Below are positions 54,210 to 64,000 of a stretch of 64,000 nt of DNA, piece by piece. The position numbers were made by a program, and so were the translations under genes. Location of the stretch: the NCBI GenBank assembly GCA_922989275.2, contig OV277868.1, forward strand, positions 52,760,216-52,824,215, given 5' to 3'. This stretch comes from Gari tellinella (Eukaryota > Mollusca > Bivalvia > Cardiida > Psammobiidae). Numbering within the stretch: the first letter of the stretch is position 1; every line of letters starts with the position of its first letter. The notes under the pieces were generated by a model. The model was not told where the DNA came from and searched no databases. It saw only the letters and a list, made by a program, of their open reading frames with translations.

Positions 54210-54415
54210 CCCTTAGCCTGCCACTCACGACTATAGCTCCATATGCAAACAGCTTGGATCCGGATGAGACGCCGAGTAACTCGGCGTCTCATCTGGATCC
54301 AAGCTGTTTGACACTCGGACAACATTTTCAGCATATTTGAACAACTTTGAAGCACTTTGAAACTTGAAGCAGACGAGAAATATAGAAGACGACAATTTAT
54401 TTGGCGGGCTAAGGG
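54210..54415. mobile_element. T5 MITE with GATGAGACGCCGAG hairpin
   Basis: TTAA|CCCTTAGCCTGCC...GGCGGGCTAAGGG|TTAA. The hairpin CAAACAGCTTGGATCCGGATGAGACGCCGAG / mirror (54245-54311) is perfect. The TGATC of hairpin A is GATGA on both arms, and the loop is GTAAC. Confidence 0.85.
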
Positions 54416-55793
54416 TTAATAACTAAGATCTTGGATTAAAAACAAATTTGTGTTTTCAACATTCTTTCAGTATTTCAGTTTAATTACGTTATAACGGGAA
54501 AGAAAAAGCATCTTCTCTACGGTAACATCACATTTTTAGTTTCACGTCTAATGCTGTATTACATGTACTTGCTTTGTTAGCAAAGTATACATATAGCATG
54601 GTGTCATTAATATTAAATAAATATAGTCTGCTTTTGTTTCTCAAATATTACAATTAGGAATTTCAAAATAAAGAGTATTGAAATAAGCGTCAATTCTGAT
54701 CAGAAACCGCATTACGCAGCGTCCGATCAGGATCCAAACATTTTACAGATTACCATTGTACTTAGGGCAAGGCAATGAATACTAGTAGGTTAACCAAATT
54801 GTATTTTGAAATATATTAGCTTCTTTATTAGGATTGTCACCAAAATAAAATTACAGTCTATATATAGTTTACATTCGTTTGTTAACATTGTTTTGACGTT
54901 TGTTTTTCTCGTAGAAAGACAATACATGACTGTATATTCGCCATATCAGTTACATGTGTAAGAGACAAATAAACTTGGGCATTAAACGTGGTTAGTTACT
55001 CTAATAGTAAACAAAAACTAATCTTATTATCATGATAGGATTCATATGTTAGGTGGTTTCGTTTTCAAGGTGTTGAGTAATATATTATTTATATGTAATC
55101 ATGTCAGGCTAAAACTCAAAATACTGCTTAGCATTTAAATATAATATTGAAAAAGACTATTGCACATATTTGATAACAGCTTTAATCTTTATCAGGCTGA
55201 ACAAAATGTGGAGCCTTATCAGGATCCAAACTGTTCGTCAAGCTAATGCTACTTTTTTTATATAACAAGAAAAAAGACAGAAAGTAAGCAGTATACAAAC
55301 ATTAATTTTTGTCAATATTTCTTAAGTCAAGATACCTATTTTTCGTTTTAAAATTGATGACGTCATGGTTGTGAATGGGGTTAAGCTTACTCCTATTAGT
55401 TCAATGCAGAGCAAAACTAGTGTGATTGTACAAGGTAACTACTATCATACTAACGTGATATTTCGATTGGAGTTATCCTTGCTTAAAAGACGTTTAAAAA
55501 AATCGAATCGACTCATCAGATAAGACAGATAAATGAATATCAACATGTTATATTTTAGGTATTCGGTAAACGATGATTAGTCATCAAGCCACCGGATACA
55601 TTGGCATCCTTGCTATAGACCGGTTTTACTGACCTGACAGGGCGGAGCTAACCTTTGGCAAAGATCAAATAATTTACTTTTGATTATAGGGATGATAGGA
55701 AGAGTTCCGAATTATATCGTCATTGTCAGATACTTTCAACATGGAGAAACACAATTTAAACGTGCATTCATATCCACGTGAAAAAGTTATGTA
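54416..55793. other. Duplicated non-coding segment (unit 2) with worn T1 copies
   Basis: 54930-55070 aligns with 41900-42030. Worn T1 copies at ~54608-54793 (GATCAGAAACCGCATTACGCAGCG) and ~55320-55383 (right half, GATGACGTCATGGTTGTGAATGGGG). No gene. Confidence 0.45.
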
Positions 55794-55990
55794 CAGTGCC
55801 CCCTCTCTACAACTACACCCAATAGAAGACAAAGAGTGTGTGTGTTGTTCGGAGGAAGTTGTTAAAGGGAGAGAAAATAAAGACTTCCTTTACATTTGCA
55901 AACAGCTTGAATCCAGATCAGACGCCGCGTTACGCGGCGTCTGATCTGGATTCAAGCTGTTTGTCATTCTTTATTATATTCCTTCTGTCA
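55794..55990. mobile_element. M1 MITE left half with perfect hairpin A
   Basis: TA|CAGTGCCCCCTCTCTACAAC..., hairpin TTGAATCCAGATCAGACGCCGCG and mirror at 55900-55966. The right half is missing. Confidence 0.75.
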
Positions 55991-56596
55991 AAATATCCAG
56001 TAATACCGATGAAGAACGACAACGAAAACGGTAAATTCCGAGCGTGCTGCCGCCCCCAAAGTTGCAATGCTATGGTCCACATCGAAATTTCGCCTTGCCA
56101 ACTCAATAAAAACGGCCTATAATAGTTCTAAAATGCTCCTCAGTCTTCCAACTCAATCAAGAAATGTAACTCAATTGACGAACATTTAGTATAGAGCTCA
56201 GGATAATGAGAGCATTTCAAAAACTAAAGTCCTTATTTTCCCAAGACCTCCTATGCTGTTATTACTCACTATTCACAATATAGATCTACTGTATTTATAA
56301 AATTCAATTGCTGAAGCGAAATTTGTTTTTGAAAAACAAACACTCATTAAGAAACAACTTTCAACTGTACAAAGAATAAATGTATCAAATGGCATATACT
56401 ACAAAGACACTCGTTGACCCATACCTTTAAAAGCGCTATAAAGATTTCCTTTTATTCTAATAAGACAAGTTTCAAAGAAGACGGTGTATTTATATTAAGA
56501 TATCACTTTCAACAATTTCTTGCTAAGCTGTTTCTTTTAGATTTAATGTAAAATTTATATATCACTTTGAAAAAAATGCTTTAATAAACTGGTTAA
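55991..56596. other. Duplicated non-coding segment (unit 2)
   Basis: 56200-56590 aligns loosely with 42415-42940 (TTTCAAAAACTAAA, ATATCACTTTGAAAAAA, AATAAACTG). No gene. Confidence 0.45.
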
Positions 56597-56839
56597 CTCT
56601 TTCCTCCCTAAAACTTTAAATGGAAAATTCCAGTTTCCTTTTTAGTCTAGTCCATTTCTGACTTTTAAGGGTTGTTTTTGTCATTTTTGGCATTACTGAC
56701 AAACAGTGAAGACCCTGATCAGAGGGCTCCTTTCGGAGCCCTCTGATCTGGGTCTTCACTGTTTGCACAGGACAAGTGTACTATTCACATGTACACTGTT
56801 TGAAAAGGACGCCTATAAGCGGGACTAGGGAGGAAAGAG
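56597..56839. mobile_element. T4 MITE with GGGCTCC hairpin
   Basis: TTAA|CTCTTTCCTCCCTAAAAC...GACTAGGGAGGAAAGAG|TTAA, complete. Hairpin CAGTGAAGACCCTGATCAGAGGGCTCC / mirror at 56700-56765. The matching unit-1 site (AATAAACTGACTAAACAATG, ~42920) is empty, confirming a TTAA-like target. Confidence 0.86.
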
Positions 56840-57002
56840 TTAAAATACTTACAAATTTAAGATTTCTGAAAGGAGTGTTAGAATAAATCTCTGTCGGAAA
56901 TACAGAAAAGGACAGAAACAGTTTCCCCAAAGTACAAGATGAGGTAAGATTGGAGTATTATTGGAGTTTGGCGAGTTGTTATAGGTGAGACATTTTGCAA
57001 TT

Positions 57003-57194
57003 TACACCTTCATTGCCATGACGTCATCTATTTCAATCAATTGTTGTCTGCTTTTATTTCTACAATTTGAATTTTAGTTACCTTGACTTTAGAAATACCG
57101 AAATGAGTGTCAAACAGTTACGCGTAACGCGGCGTCTAATCAGGATCCAAACTATTTGCAAATAACAATTGCACTCGGGTGTGACAGTAAAGGA
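57003..57194. mobile_element. T1 MITE, one hairpin arm lost
   Basis: ACCTTCATTGCCATGACGTC...GACAGTAAAGGAG|TTAA. GTGTCAAACAG joins directly to TTACGCGTAACGCGGCGTC, so most of the left arm is deleted. Confidence 0.7.
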
Positions 57195-58057
57195 GTTAAA
57201 CTTAATAGAATTAAAAGACTAAACATAGCTTTCCATATGATTATTTCATTGAATGTATCTTAAATTAAACATATCCCTCATGCGGTGTTGTGTACATAGA
57301 TTTATTTATAATTTTTTGTCGTTTTGCATGTGTGCAAATAACCTATAAATATTCAACACAACATAGGTTTTTTGTGATAAGGAATGCAAATAATATTGAC
57401 CCAGATGAGACGCATACTGATTCGATTTAATCTTAAACCAAACAACAGTCAGACCTCGAACATTAAATTTTGAATTCACTTAGGTCGAGGTTACCCGTAT
57501 TTCTTCCTTCGAACGTATGCGTAAAACGTGATTCGCCAACGATCGATTAAAACGAATTGTAGTAATCTAGATTCTCTGATGAATATACAATTGTTTACTC
57601 ACATTAGAAAAATATTAATTTGAGAAGAAATTAAAATATCCAATAATTCAAACGTTCAACAAAGTATTAAGAGATCAGATTTATTCTCTTATAGTATTTG
57701 TATAAACATACATCCTTAGTATATGTTTCCTTTGTATATGTTATGTTTTTATGATTTTTATTTAATGTAAATAAACGGACTACCAGTAGGTAGTTCCTAA
57801 AAATAAAAGATTCTCTGACGAGGATTCTTAAAAAAACTTATGTAACAGCGGTTTTACAAAAAACAAAGACGAAATATGCGTATCGTGCTAAAGATTACGG
57901 ATGCATCGAAATAAAATAGTTCAGTTACCAAAACGCAAAACACAATATGCCGTATGATAAGTTTAACTTCCGTACTTGAATGGTTTGCTATGAATAAGAG
58001 GTGTGTAATTCATTATATCTGTGATCAGGATGAAGGAAATAGATTCTAATGATTTAA
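57195..58057. other. Duplicated non-coding segment, then unique DNA
   Basis: 57215-57510 aligns with 43100-43390 (CATATGATTATTTCAT, CATGTGTGCAAATA, TGACCCAGATGAGACGCATACT). 57445-57540 starts like the GTCGAAC MITE but has no right end. No gene. Confidence 0.45.
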
Positions 58058-58582
58058 AGGGACTCGCAACCGGATGGTGTACTTGTCAAAATAAAATAAA
58101 ATACTCAAATAAAAGCAAATTTGTGGCATTATTTGGCGTCTGACATTAAAAGAATATGATCAGTCCAAAAAAAGTCTCAAGAGTCGTCACCGAATCTTAG
58201 TTTTTTTTAGATAATTTCCATCGTTTTTCTATAGCGTCAGCTGACGGTATAGTCGTTGTTGTTGCTTCTCTACACGGGCTCAGACATAAACCCGAGCCGA
58301 ATATGTATAAATCAATCGCTACCAGTGAAGTACGTTAATTCGCTACCATATAGATAGAAAGCCCCAGTAGCAGCGTGGTTAAGGCGTTTGCCTTTGTTTT
58401 CATTTTTGTCTCCGCATGGAGGGTCACGGGTTCGAATCCCACCAGAGCTTCTTCCTTTTTTTTTTGAAATGCATTTTTTAACAGAATTTATTATCCGAAA
58501 CTAAATCTTACCCATTTATATAAGCATTTGACATATATTTACAAATTACTATTTTTAATGCTAAATCCGGTTGCGAGCCTCA
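58058..58582. mobile_element. piggyBac-type element with a different tRNA-like cassette, copy 2
   Basis: TTAA outside both ends (58054-58057, 58583-58586). AGGGACTCGCAACCGGATGG / CCGGTTGCGAGCCTCA ends. The flanks match 40434-40970 closely. The tRNA-like part differs: GTAGCAGCGTGGTTAAGGCG (A-box region, 58366-58385) and GGGTTCGAATCCC (B box, 58428-58440), with a long middle resembling a class II (Ser/Leu) tRNA. It is no proper tRNA: the stems pair poorly. Confidence 0.82.
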
Positions 58583-59713
58583 TTAAGCATAATAGTTTTT
58601 GTTTGGAAAGAACAACGCCCTTGCCAGTGTACTACAATTACATGTAGTCTCAGAAACTGCAGTGCTTCCTGGTATAGTAATATTAGACAAGTCATATTAA
58701 AAACACCACCACAATCACAATTTTCTATAAATGTCCAGAAAAATAGAAGTTGAATAATTTGCTTTTCCATGACATATATCTATAAATGAGTTCTTCGTGG
58801 GGTTTGGTATCAAATGACAATAATTTTGAAATGTATGTTTTATCTTCCTGGTTGTTGGGAATTACGTAATTCGACGTTGTTTTTACAAAGAGTATTAACG
58901 AGCGCACGAAAGGTCCTTTGTTGGGTAGGGAGAACAATAGATTCCATTCATTCCGTGATTGCCCTATTGTTATTGTTGGGTATTTTAGTGTACTGTTGGG
59001 TACTTTTAAACAAAAAATATACCCAACAAATTTCCAACTGTGAGAACGTCCGCTTTTACTGCGGCTTTATTATTTCGAATAAGTTTATGAAAATTTCTGT
59101 CAAATAACACCAGACGATCATCCACACTCTAGTTTTAAATGTTATTATTTTTTTATAGATAAAAAATCTAGCTAAATTAATACTAAACGCGTACTGAAAA
59201 TATCATGAAACATATACTTAAAATAATGTATAAAAGCAGTTGGTGAAAGCTCAAACTTTTTGATATTAATTTTTATATTACAATTGGAGCAATTGAAGTA
59301 GATAGGTATGTCTTAAAGTAAAAATGTAGATATATTGATCTAGAAAGATTTATTAGCGTTCGAAAATACATGTCGGCTTTTTTTTTGGTCATAAGCATAC
59401 TTGATCGTTTGGTTTGTCTTTAAGATCTCTTTCTTAAAATGATTAATAGATATTTAAACTAGTCAACAACAACACGTAGTTTCAACTTATTTCACCTTTA
59501 TAAAAGACATTTTTTAAATGATTAAAGAAGAATCGGAATTATTGTCAAACTGTTTGACATAACGCAGCTTCTGATCAGAGTAGCACAATCTACTGTAACC
59601 GAGTAAGGCGATGAAAAACTTAAATTAAATGATGGTTCAGGATTCAGGGTAGAGTGAACGAGTTATGTTTTTACGGCACTGCGACACGGAATAGGTCATA
59701 CAGTGCCGGTTAA
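58583..59713. other. Duplicated non-coding segment (unit 2) holding the empty site
   Basis: 58690-58880 aligns with 44090-44160 plus 45510-45610 (TTCTATAAATGTCCAGAAA, TAAATGAGTTCTT, TATCAAATGACA, GTGACGTAAT-like), without the 1.35-kb GATCGCC element. The rest is unique. The 97-aa frame at 58814-59107 is not conserved. Confidence 0.5.
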
Positions 59714-59958
59714 CCCTTTACCTGATAGCCTATTTCTAGTATTGAAGATAGTTGGCCAATTAAAGCAGGTTGAAAGTAAAGCAGAATGCGCCTTAAGGCG
59801 CATTCTACTTTACTTTCAGCCAGCTTTAAGCTTCCATGTGCTAAAATATAGAAAATATTCCCTATACTATATATTCATGGCTGAATAAATTGGAACTATT
59901 TTCTTCAGCGGAGGAATGCATCATATCCGCTAAAAGGCGCTTCTATGGGGGAAAGGGT
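59714..59958. mobile_element. T6 MITE with hairpin B
   Basis: TTAA|CCCTTTACCTGATAGCC...CTATGGGGGAAAGGG. Hairpin B is at 59763-59830 (AATGCGCCTTAAGGCGCATT). Confidence 0.8.
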
Positions 59959-59980
59959 CAATGAGGACAGATGGCTTGTA

Positions 59981-60339
59981 CATTGTTCCCTCCCTATAAC
60001 GGCCCTCCAAACAACGACTCCCTCCTTACAACGACTCTTGCCGCTGTTCCCTAAACAAGACATTTATATCCAACCTTTTCATGGCTACAATGTCATCTAC
60101 TTAAATTTGTCGTCGGCTGTTTTCTCAAATGTACATGTATGTGGACATTTTGGTAGAATAAAGATAATGACGAGTAACAAACAGCTTGAATCCAGATCAG
60201 AATCGACATTGCGCGGCGTCTGATCTGGATTCAAGCTGTTTGCAAACGTAAACCTGTTTCCCTCTCTATAACGACTCCCACCAAACAACGCACACAATCT
60301 TTGTCTCCTACTGGATGTCGTTGTAGAGAGGGAGCGCTG
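59981..60339. mobile_element. M1 MITE with hairpin A
   Basis: TA|CATTGTTCCCTCCCTATAAC...GTTGTAGAGAGGGAGCGCTG|TA. Hairpin at 60180-60243, with loop wear (AATCGACATTGCGCGGCG). Confidence 0.8.
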
Positions 60340-60629
60340 TACATCGCAAATAAACATATAAAAATATGATTGGAAGATCAAGGCCGGTTTTACTACATGT
60401 ACATGGGGCTCCTCCTATAATCTACATAAATTATAGGAAGTGTGTTGTAAGAATAATGTAATTAGATAAGTCAGACATTGGGACCACCGCCAATTTCTAA
60501 ATTTGACCGATACATAAAATGAGAGTGCCAAACTGGAACAGGAAATTAATATAAACTTGCAATTTGATTGGATTAAAAAAAATTGTATACGTTCTGAGCC
60601 CAGATCGGATATCACTACCTAGTATATTA

Positions 60630-60835
60630 CAGGGCTGCCATTTCTCCGGATTTTTCCCAAATATTCGGATTTTTTTCTAGAACATGATAGCTTAAAGCAG
60701 GCTGAAAGTAAAGCAGAATGCTTTAAGCAGCCGCGCGTCAAAAAAACTAGAAACATGCGATGGGGTAAAGGTTCGGTTCGTAAAATCGCACTTGAAAAAT
60801 CTTAGGATTTTTTATGTCAACTTATGTCAGCCCTG
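60630..60835. mobile_element. CAGGGCTGCCA-ended MITE, hairpin B collapsed
   Basis: CAGGGCTGCCATTTC...TTATGTCAGCCCTG. Hairpin B retains its left arm (AGCAGGCTGAAAGTAAAGCAGAATG), then jumps to CTTTAAGCAGCC. The stem is partly deleted. Confidence 0.75.
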
Positions 60836-60959
60836 ATAGTATAACGCTGCAAACTGAGATGTTGAAGTAAGCGAGACTATAGGAGATAACATTTAAATTA
60901 TAAGCTAGCATAGTTTAGACATTGTTATTTCCCGTTTATACTAAAATGTAGAAATTGGC

Positions 60960-61152
60960 AATTTCTTTAAAACGTTGACAATTCAGTTTCTCTTAAGTGG
61001 CTACATGTACATGTATAAGTTTGGAGCCCGATCAGACGTCGGGTAACCCGGAGTGTGATCTGGTTCCTACATGTAACTGTTTGCAACTGACATTAGGTTT
61101 TTACATGTAGCGTAAAAACGTTTATTTGGAATGAATAACGTCTTCTTCACTG
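60960..61152. mobile_element. Worn M2 MITE
   Basis: TTGGAGCCCGATCAGACGTCGGGTAACCCGGAGTGTGATC... and GTTTATTTGGAATGAATAACG...CACTGTTA. TACATGTA words have appeared inside the arms. Confidence 0.6.
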
Positions 61153-61156
61153 TTAA

Positions 61157-61311
61157 CTCCTTCACTGCCGTGACGTCATCAATTTTAAACAATTGTCGTC
61201 TGCTTTTATTTCTCAAATTTAATTTTTGGGTATTTTGATTTAAGAAATATTGACATGAGTGCCAAACTGTTTACAAATAACCATCGTACTCGGGGTAAGG
61301 CAGTGACGGGG
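61157..61311. mobile_element. T1 MITE cleanly lacking hairpin A
   Basis: TTAA|CTCCTTCACTGCCGTGACGTC...GGCAGTGACGGGG|TTAA. Both flanks are intact, but the centre reads GAGTGCCAAACTGTTTACAAATAACC: a single CAAACTGTTT word where full copies have two arms and the stem. Confidence 0.8.
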
Positions 61312-61971
61312 TTAATGTCTCAATTTGAAAACCCAGACAATGACTTAGCATTACTGATAACAACATACGCTTGTCATAGCTAGCGTTAATGGGGTATATC
61401 AAATAAATGAATCTCTATATTTCCACCGCCTAATATCATGTAAACTGAATAAGCGGACGAAAGCTACACTTAGTATTTATATATAGACACACTTGGGCGA
61501 CAGCTACATTCAGTGTTAAATTTAGATACATATTTTGTTATAACATTACCTAACTTTAATTTAAACTATATTAGTATATTACTTGTCAACTGTAGCTCAT
61601 TTGATACACTATTCGATAAAAACCCATTATAAAATAGATACGCATATTAACACCTTTAATTTATTATCCGGTCACCGAAGAAAATACTTCCATTTTTTAG
61701 TCATCATCGGAATATGCACCATCAGAAATGTTTTTGAATTTTAAAAGATTGTAGCTTAAAGCAAAACATATTTGAGGAAAACTTTTCAATTTTGGCATTT
61801 CGAATACATTAACTTTCGTTCAAATTGTAATCGGCTGTACGTTTTCTTTTATGGCTAACTCTCCTTTACTTTTAACGTGCTTTATAAAGTCGCCTATATT
61901 AAATACTAGGATTAAAGCAATGTGTAGATGGGTAAAGTGAAATTACTTTGTGCGAGTGGGTGTGTGTGTGA

Positions 61972-62016
<45 letters not shown>

Positions 62017-62230
62017 AGAGAGAGAGAGAGAGATATATACTTTGTGTGAGTGAGTGAGAGAGAGGGAGAGAAATAGAGACGGAGAGAGTGGGAGAGAAAG
62101 AGAGAGAGAGAGAGAAAGAAATAGAAAGAGAGGGGGTGATCTACATGCTAGATATTGTTAGTTTTTACGTTTTAGTAAATAAAGTTTGCGTTTCGTTTAA
62201 ACGGGAAATAATAACTTCTGCTCCACGCAC
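61312..62230. repeat. (GA)n/(GT)n microsatellite region with MITE scraps
   Basis: GTGTGTGAG-(GA)n from ~61965 to 62130. The 62165-62225 segment is a lone M2 right end (GTTTCGTTTAAACGGGAAATAATAAC). ~61740-61890 has a worn T6/hairpin B flank. No gene. Confidence 0.55.
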
Positions 62231-62634
62231 AGTACATGTAATAGGGTAGAACATAATCAATCCTAATTCGATGCGGAAGTGCGCAGCATCTGATCTTGAT
62301 CAAAACTACTCGAAAATATTCAGGTCGTGATCAGCAGTGGATACATTAAACAATAAATAGGAACTAGTTAATACGGCAGTTTTTCAAATGCTAAGATACG
62401 CTTTTCTTACAATTTGCTTCATCCAGTTAGTACATTGTATTGTTATATAGTTAAAAATTTGTTTTGTATGAAATGCCTTTTGTTTTATGTACTTGTATAT
62501 ATGTTGAGGGCCTCATGGAAGATTGGTTTATACCAAATGAGTTCTCTCGTTGAAAAAGTGTTTATTATTATTATTATTATTATAAGTATCATTATATGAT
62601 CGACACAGGGTCCCTTTTTACCCTCATGTGTCAA
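62231..62634. other. No gene; (TAT)n microsatellite
   Basis: (TTA)n at ~62560-62585. A worn hairpin A arm (GCGCAGCATCTGATCTTGATCAAAAC) is at ~62280. Confidence 0.35.
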
Positions 62635-63050
62635 TGGTCGTATTCGAATCATCGAGTTTATTGACAACGAAAAGTGGGCGGAGCAAATGCGCGAAGATTT
62701 ACTGATGTCAACGATTTTGGCCCGACTCGAATATAAATTGTGGTCAACGAAAACTTTGTACTTCCGGACGAATGGAAATGAATAAAACACCCGTTAAAAC
62801 AGTCGTAATGCCCCCAATTTTTATATACGCATATAATGCCATGTGATCTGGATCCATTCGATTAATTGAGAGGGTCTTCATGTTTGTTTTATCTAGTGAC
62901 ACTAATCCCACGGTCACGTGACTAAATCAACGCTCGATTTTAGGGTTTGACAACATTTTGTCAACGGAAAACATCAAGTGGTGATTCGAATAGAACTTGT
63001 TGACAACTATTCCAACTAACGCGATAGTTGTCCTGATTCGAATACGACCA
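62635..63050. mobile_element. TGGTCGTATTCGAATC-ended MITE with ~195-bp internal insertion
   Basis: Same ends as 24519-24740 (TGGTCGTATTCGAATCATCG / CTGATTCGAATACGACCA). Relative to that copy, extra DNA lies between ~62755 and ~62948. No clear ends were seen for the insert. Confidence 0.7.
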
Positions 63051-63099
63051 TAGGTCTATAAACGATTTTTATTCAATAAATATCAATTCTACATATTCT

Positions 63100-63480
63100 G
63101 GGACAATTATTGCTGCTTAATAAACGCTCGTGTACTCATCTTAGAAAATTCTTAAAAGTTAAGAGAGGGTCACAGTTTTCTCAAGTTTTGAGAAAATTCT
63201 ATAGTTAATTTGGCGAGTTGATAATTTTCTTAGTTTTTGTTCATCTTTCTAAGAGGGAATCTCCAAATACTTAGTTGAAATGGCCGAAAACTAAGACTAC
63301 ATGTATATTGATTGTCTAAGAGTATATCGTTATACTTAGTGAAATTTGTCGAGTTTAGAATCTTCTTGTTTTTTTCACTTTCTAAGAGTAAATCATCAAA
63401 TACTTAGAGTAAATTGCCGAAAACTAAGAGAATATTGATTTACTTAAAGTAAAAGTTATCTTAGATTGTTTCAGAATACG
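63100..63480. repeat. Repeats of TCTAAGAG / AAAACTAAGA words
   Basis: TCTAAGAGGGAATCTCCAAATACTTAG...GCCGAAAACTAAGA and TCTAAGAGTAAATCATCAAATACTTAG...GCCGAAAACTAAGAG are ~130 bp apart. TTAAGAGAGGGTCA appears on the left and GAATACGGGCCC on the right. Probably a MITE with internal duplication. Confidence 0.5.
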
Positions 63481-64000
63481 GGCCCTGATTCGACTACGAC
63501 CAATGTTTACGCAAAACGAACAGAGGAGGGTGTGTCCTAGTTTGTCCTCTGTAGAATGACGCGTCTTTGGATCGGGCCCGTGATCCCCGTGTCATTGAGA
63601 GAACCGCTCCATCTGAGTTATTGAATCAGTTACATAATATATATCCTGTAAGAAGACCTCACGTTTTTTAAATTACGTTTGTTTTTCTCGTAGGGGATGC
63701 ACAAGGATAAGAAGCATGTTTAAACAGTCCATTGTCTTCTGCTGCCTTTTTATTTGGATTTAAAACAATTTAAAACAAGTATTGTGAGTTATGTCCCTTG
63801 GTGCCGTTCTGACGGTTCCGCTTTGGACGCACTTGTGTAAAAGTTTGGCTTATCGACAATCAATATTGACCTCTGCTATAACCCTTAAATTATTAAATCA
63901 AGCATGGTTCAATCTGCATTTAAGAATTGTTTGGATCCAGATCAGAATCCCAGTAACTCGACTTCGACCTCAGCGCAATATCAACACATTAACCCTTTCC
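63481..64000. other. No gene; hairpin A trace at window end
   Basis: AATTGTTTGGATCCAGATCAGAATCCCAGTAACTCG (63927-63961) is a worn hairpin A arm, and the window ends in TTAACCCTTTCC, probably the border of another T-type MITE. Confidence 0.4.

Overview
This is a gene-poor, AT-rich animal nuclear window. It looks like a bivalve mollusc, possibly a dreissenid, but that is inference. The reasons are the very frequent TACATGTA words, degenerate Penelope-like and non-LTR retroelements, a single-exon GT11 fucosyltransferase, and dozens of short palindromic MITEs. There are no operons, CRISPR arrays or bacterial signals. All similarity statements come from reading and aligning by eye.

Layout. 0-9 kb is a retroelement graveyard. 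It holds a Penelope-like element with a GIY-YIG endonuclease flanked by ~255-bp inverted repeats, a second Penelope-like reverse transcriptase with stops, and a CR1/L2-type LINE. 9-21 kb is MITE-rich, with a GT11 alpha-1,2-fucosyltransferase ORF (12.8-13.6 kb, minus) and two non-LTR fragments. 21-29 kb is mostly unique DNA and MITEs.

29.7-61.4 kb is a diverged tandem segmental duplication: unit 1 is ~29.7-46.4 kb and unit 2 ~46.7-61.4 kb. Each unit opens with a copy of a small gene for a 79-residue protein with a BH3-like motif (L-x3-Y-x2-I-G/A-D-E-L) and a hydrophobic tail. Both copies keep the start, the stop, a splice donor just after the stop, a downstream acceptor with a similar exon, and an E2F-like box upstream. 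They are candidate BH3-only apoptosis regulators and the most gene-like new finding here. A 159-bp satellite lies at 34-36 kb.

MITE families, named for this report. TA-target families with ends starting CA: M1 (TIR ~CAGYGCTCCCTC) and M2 (TIR CAGTGGAGAA). TTAA-target families, piggyBac-like: T1 (CCCCTTCACTGCC), T2 (CCCTTTCACT/..TCAATG), T3 (CCCATTTRTGCC), T4 (CTCTTTCCTCCC), T5 (CCCTTAGCCTGCC) and T6 (CCCATTACCCC). M1, M2 and T1-T5 carry variants of one central palindrome, 'hairpin A' (half-site CAAACAGTTTGGAtCC plus tGATCAGACGCCG). T6 and a third element type (CAGGGCTGCCA ends) carry another, 'hairpin B' (half-site TAAAGCAGGTTGAAAG plus TAAAGCAGAATGCGCC). One palindrome shared by elements with different ends and target sites is the main unexplained pattern. 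MITEs account for most short ORFs in the window.
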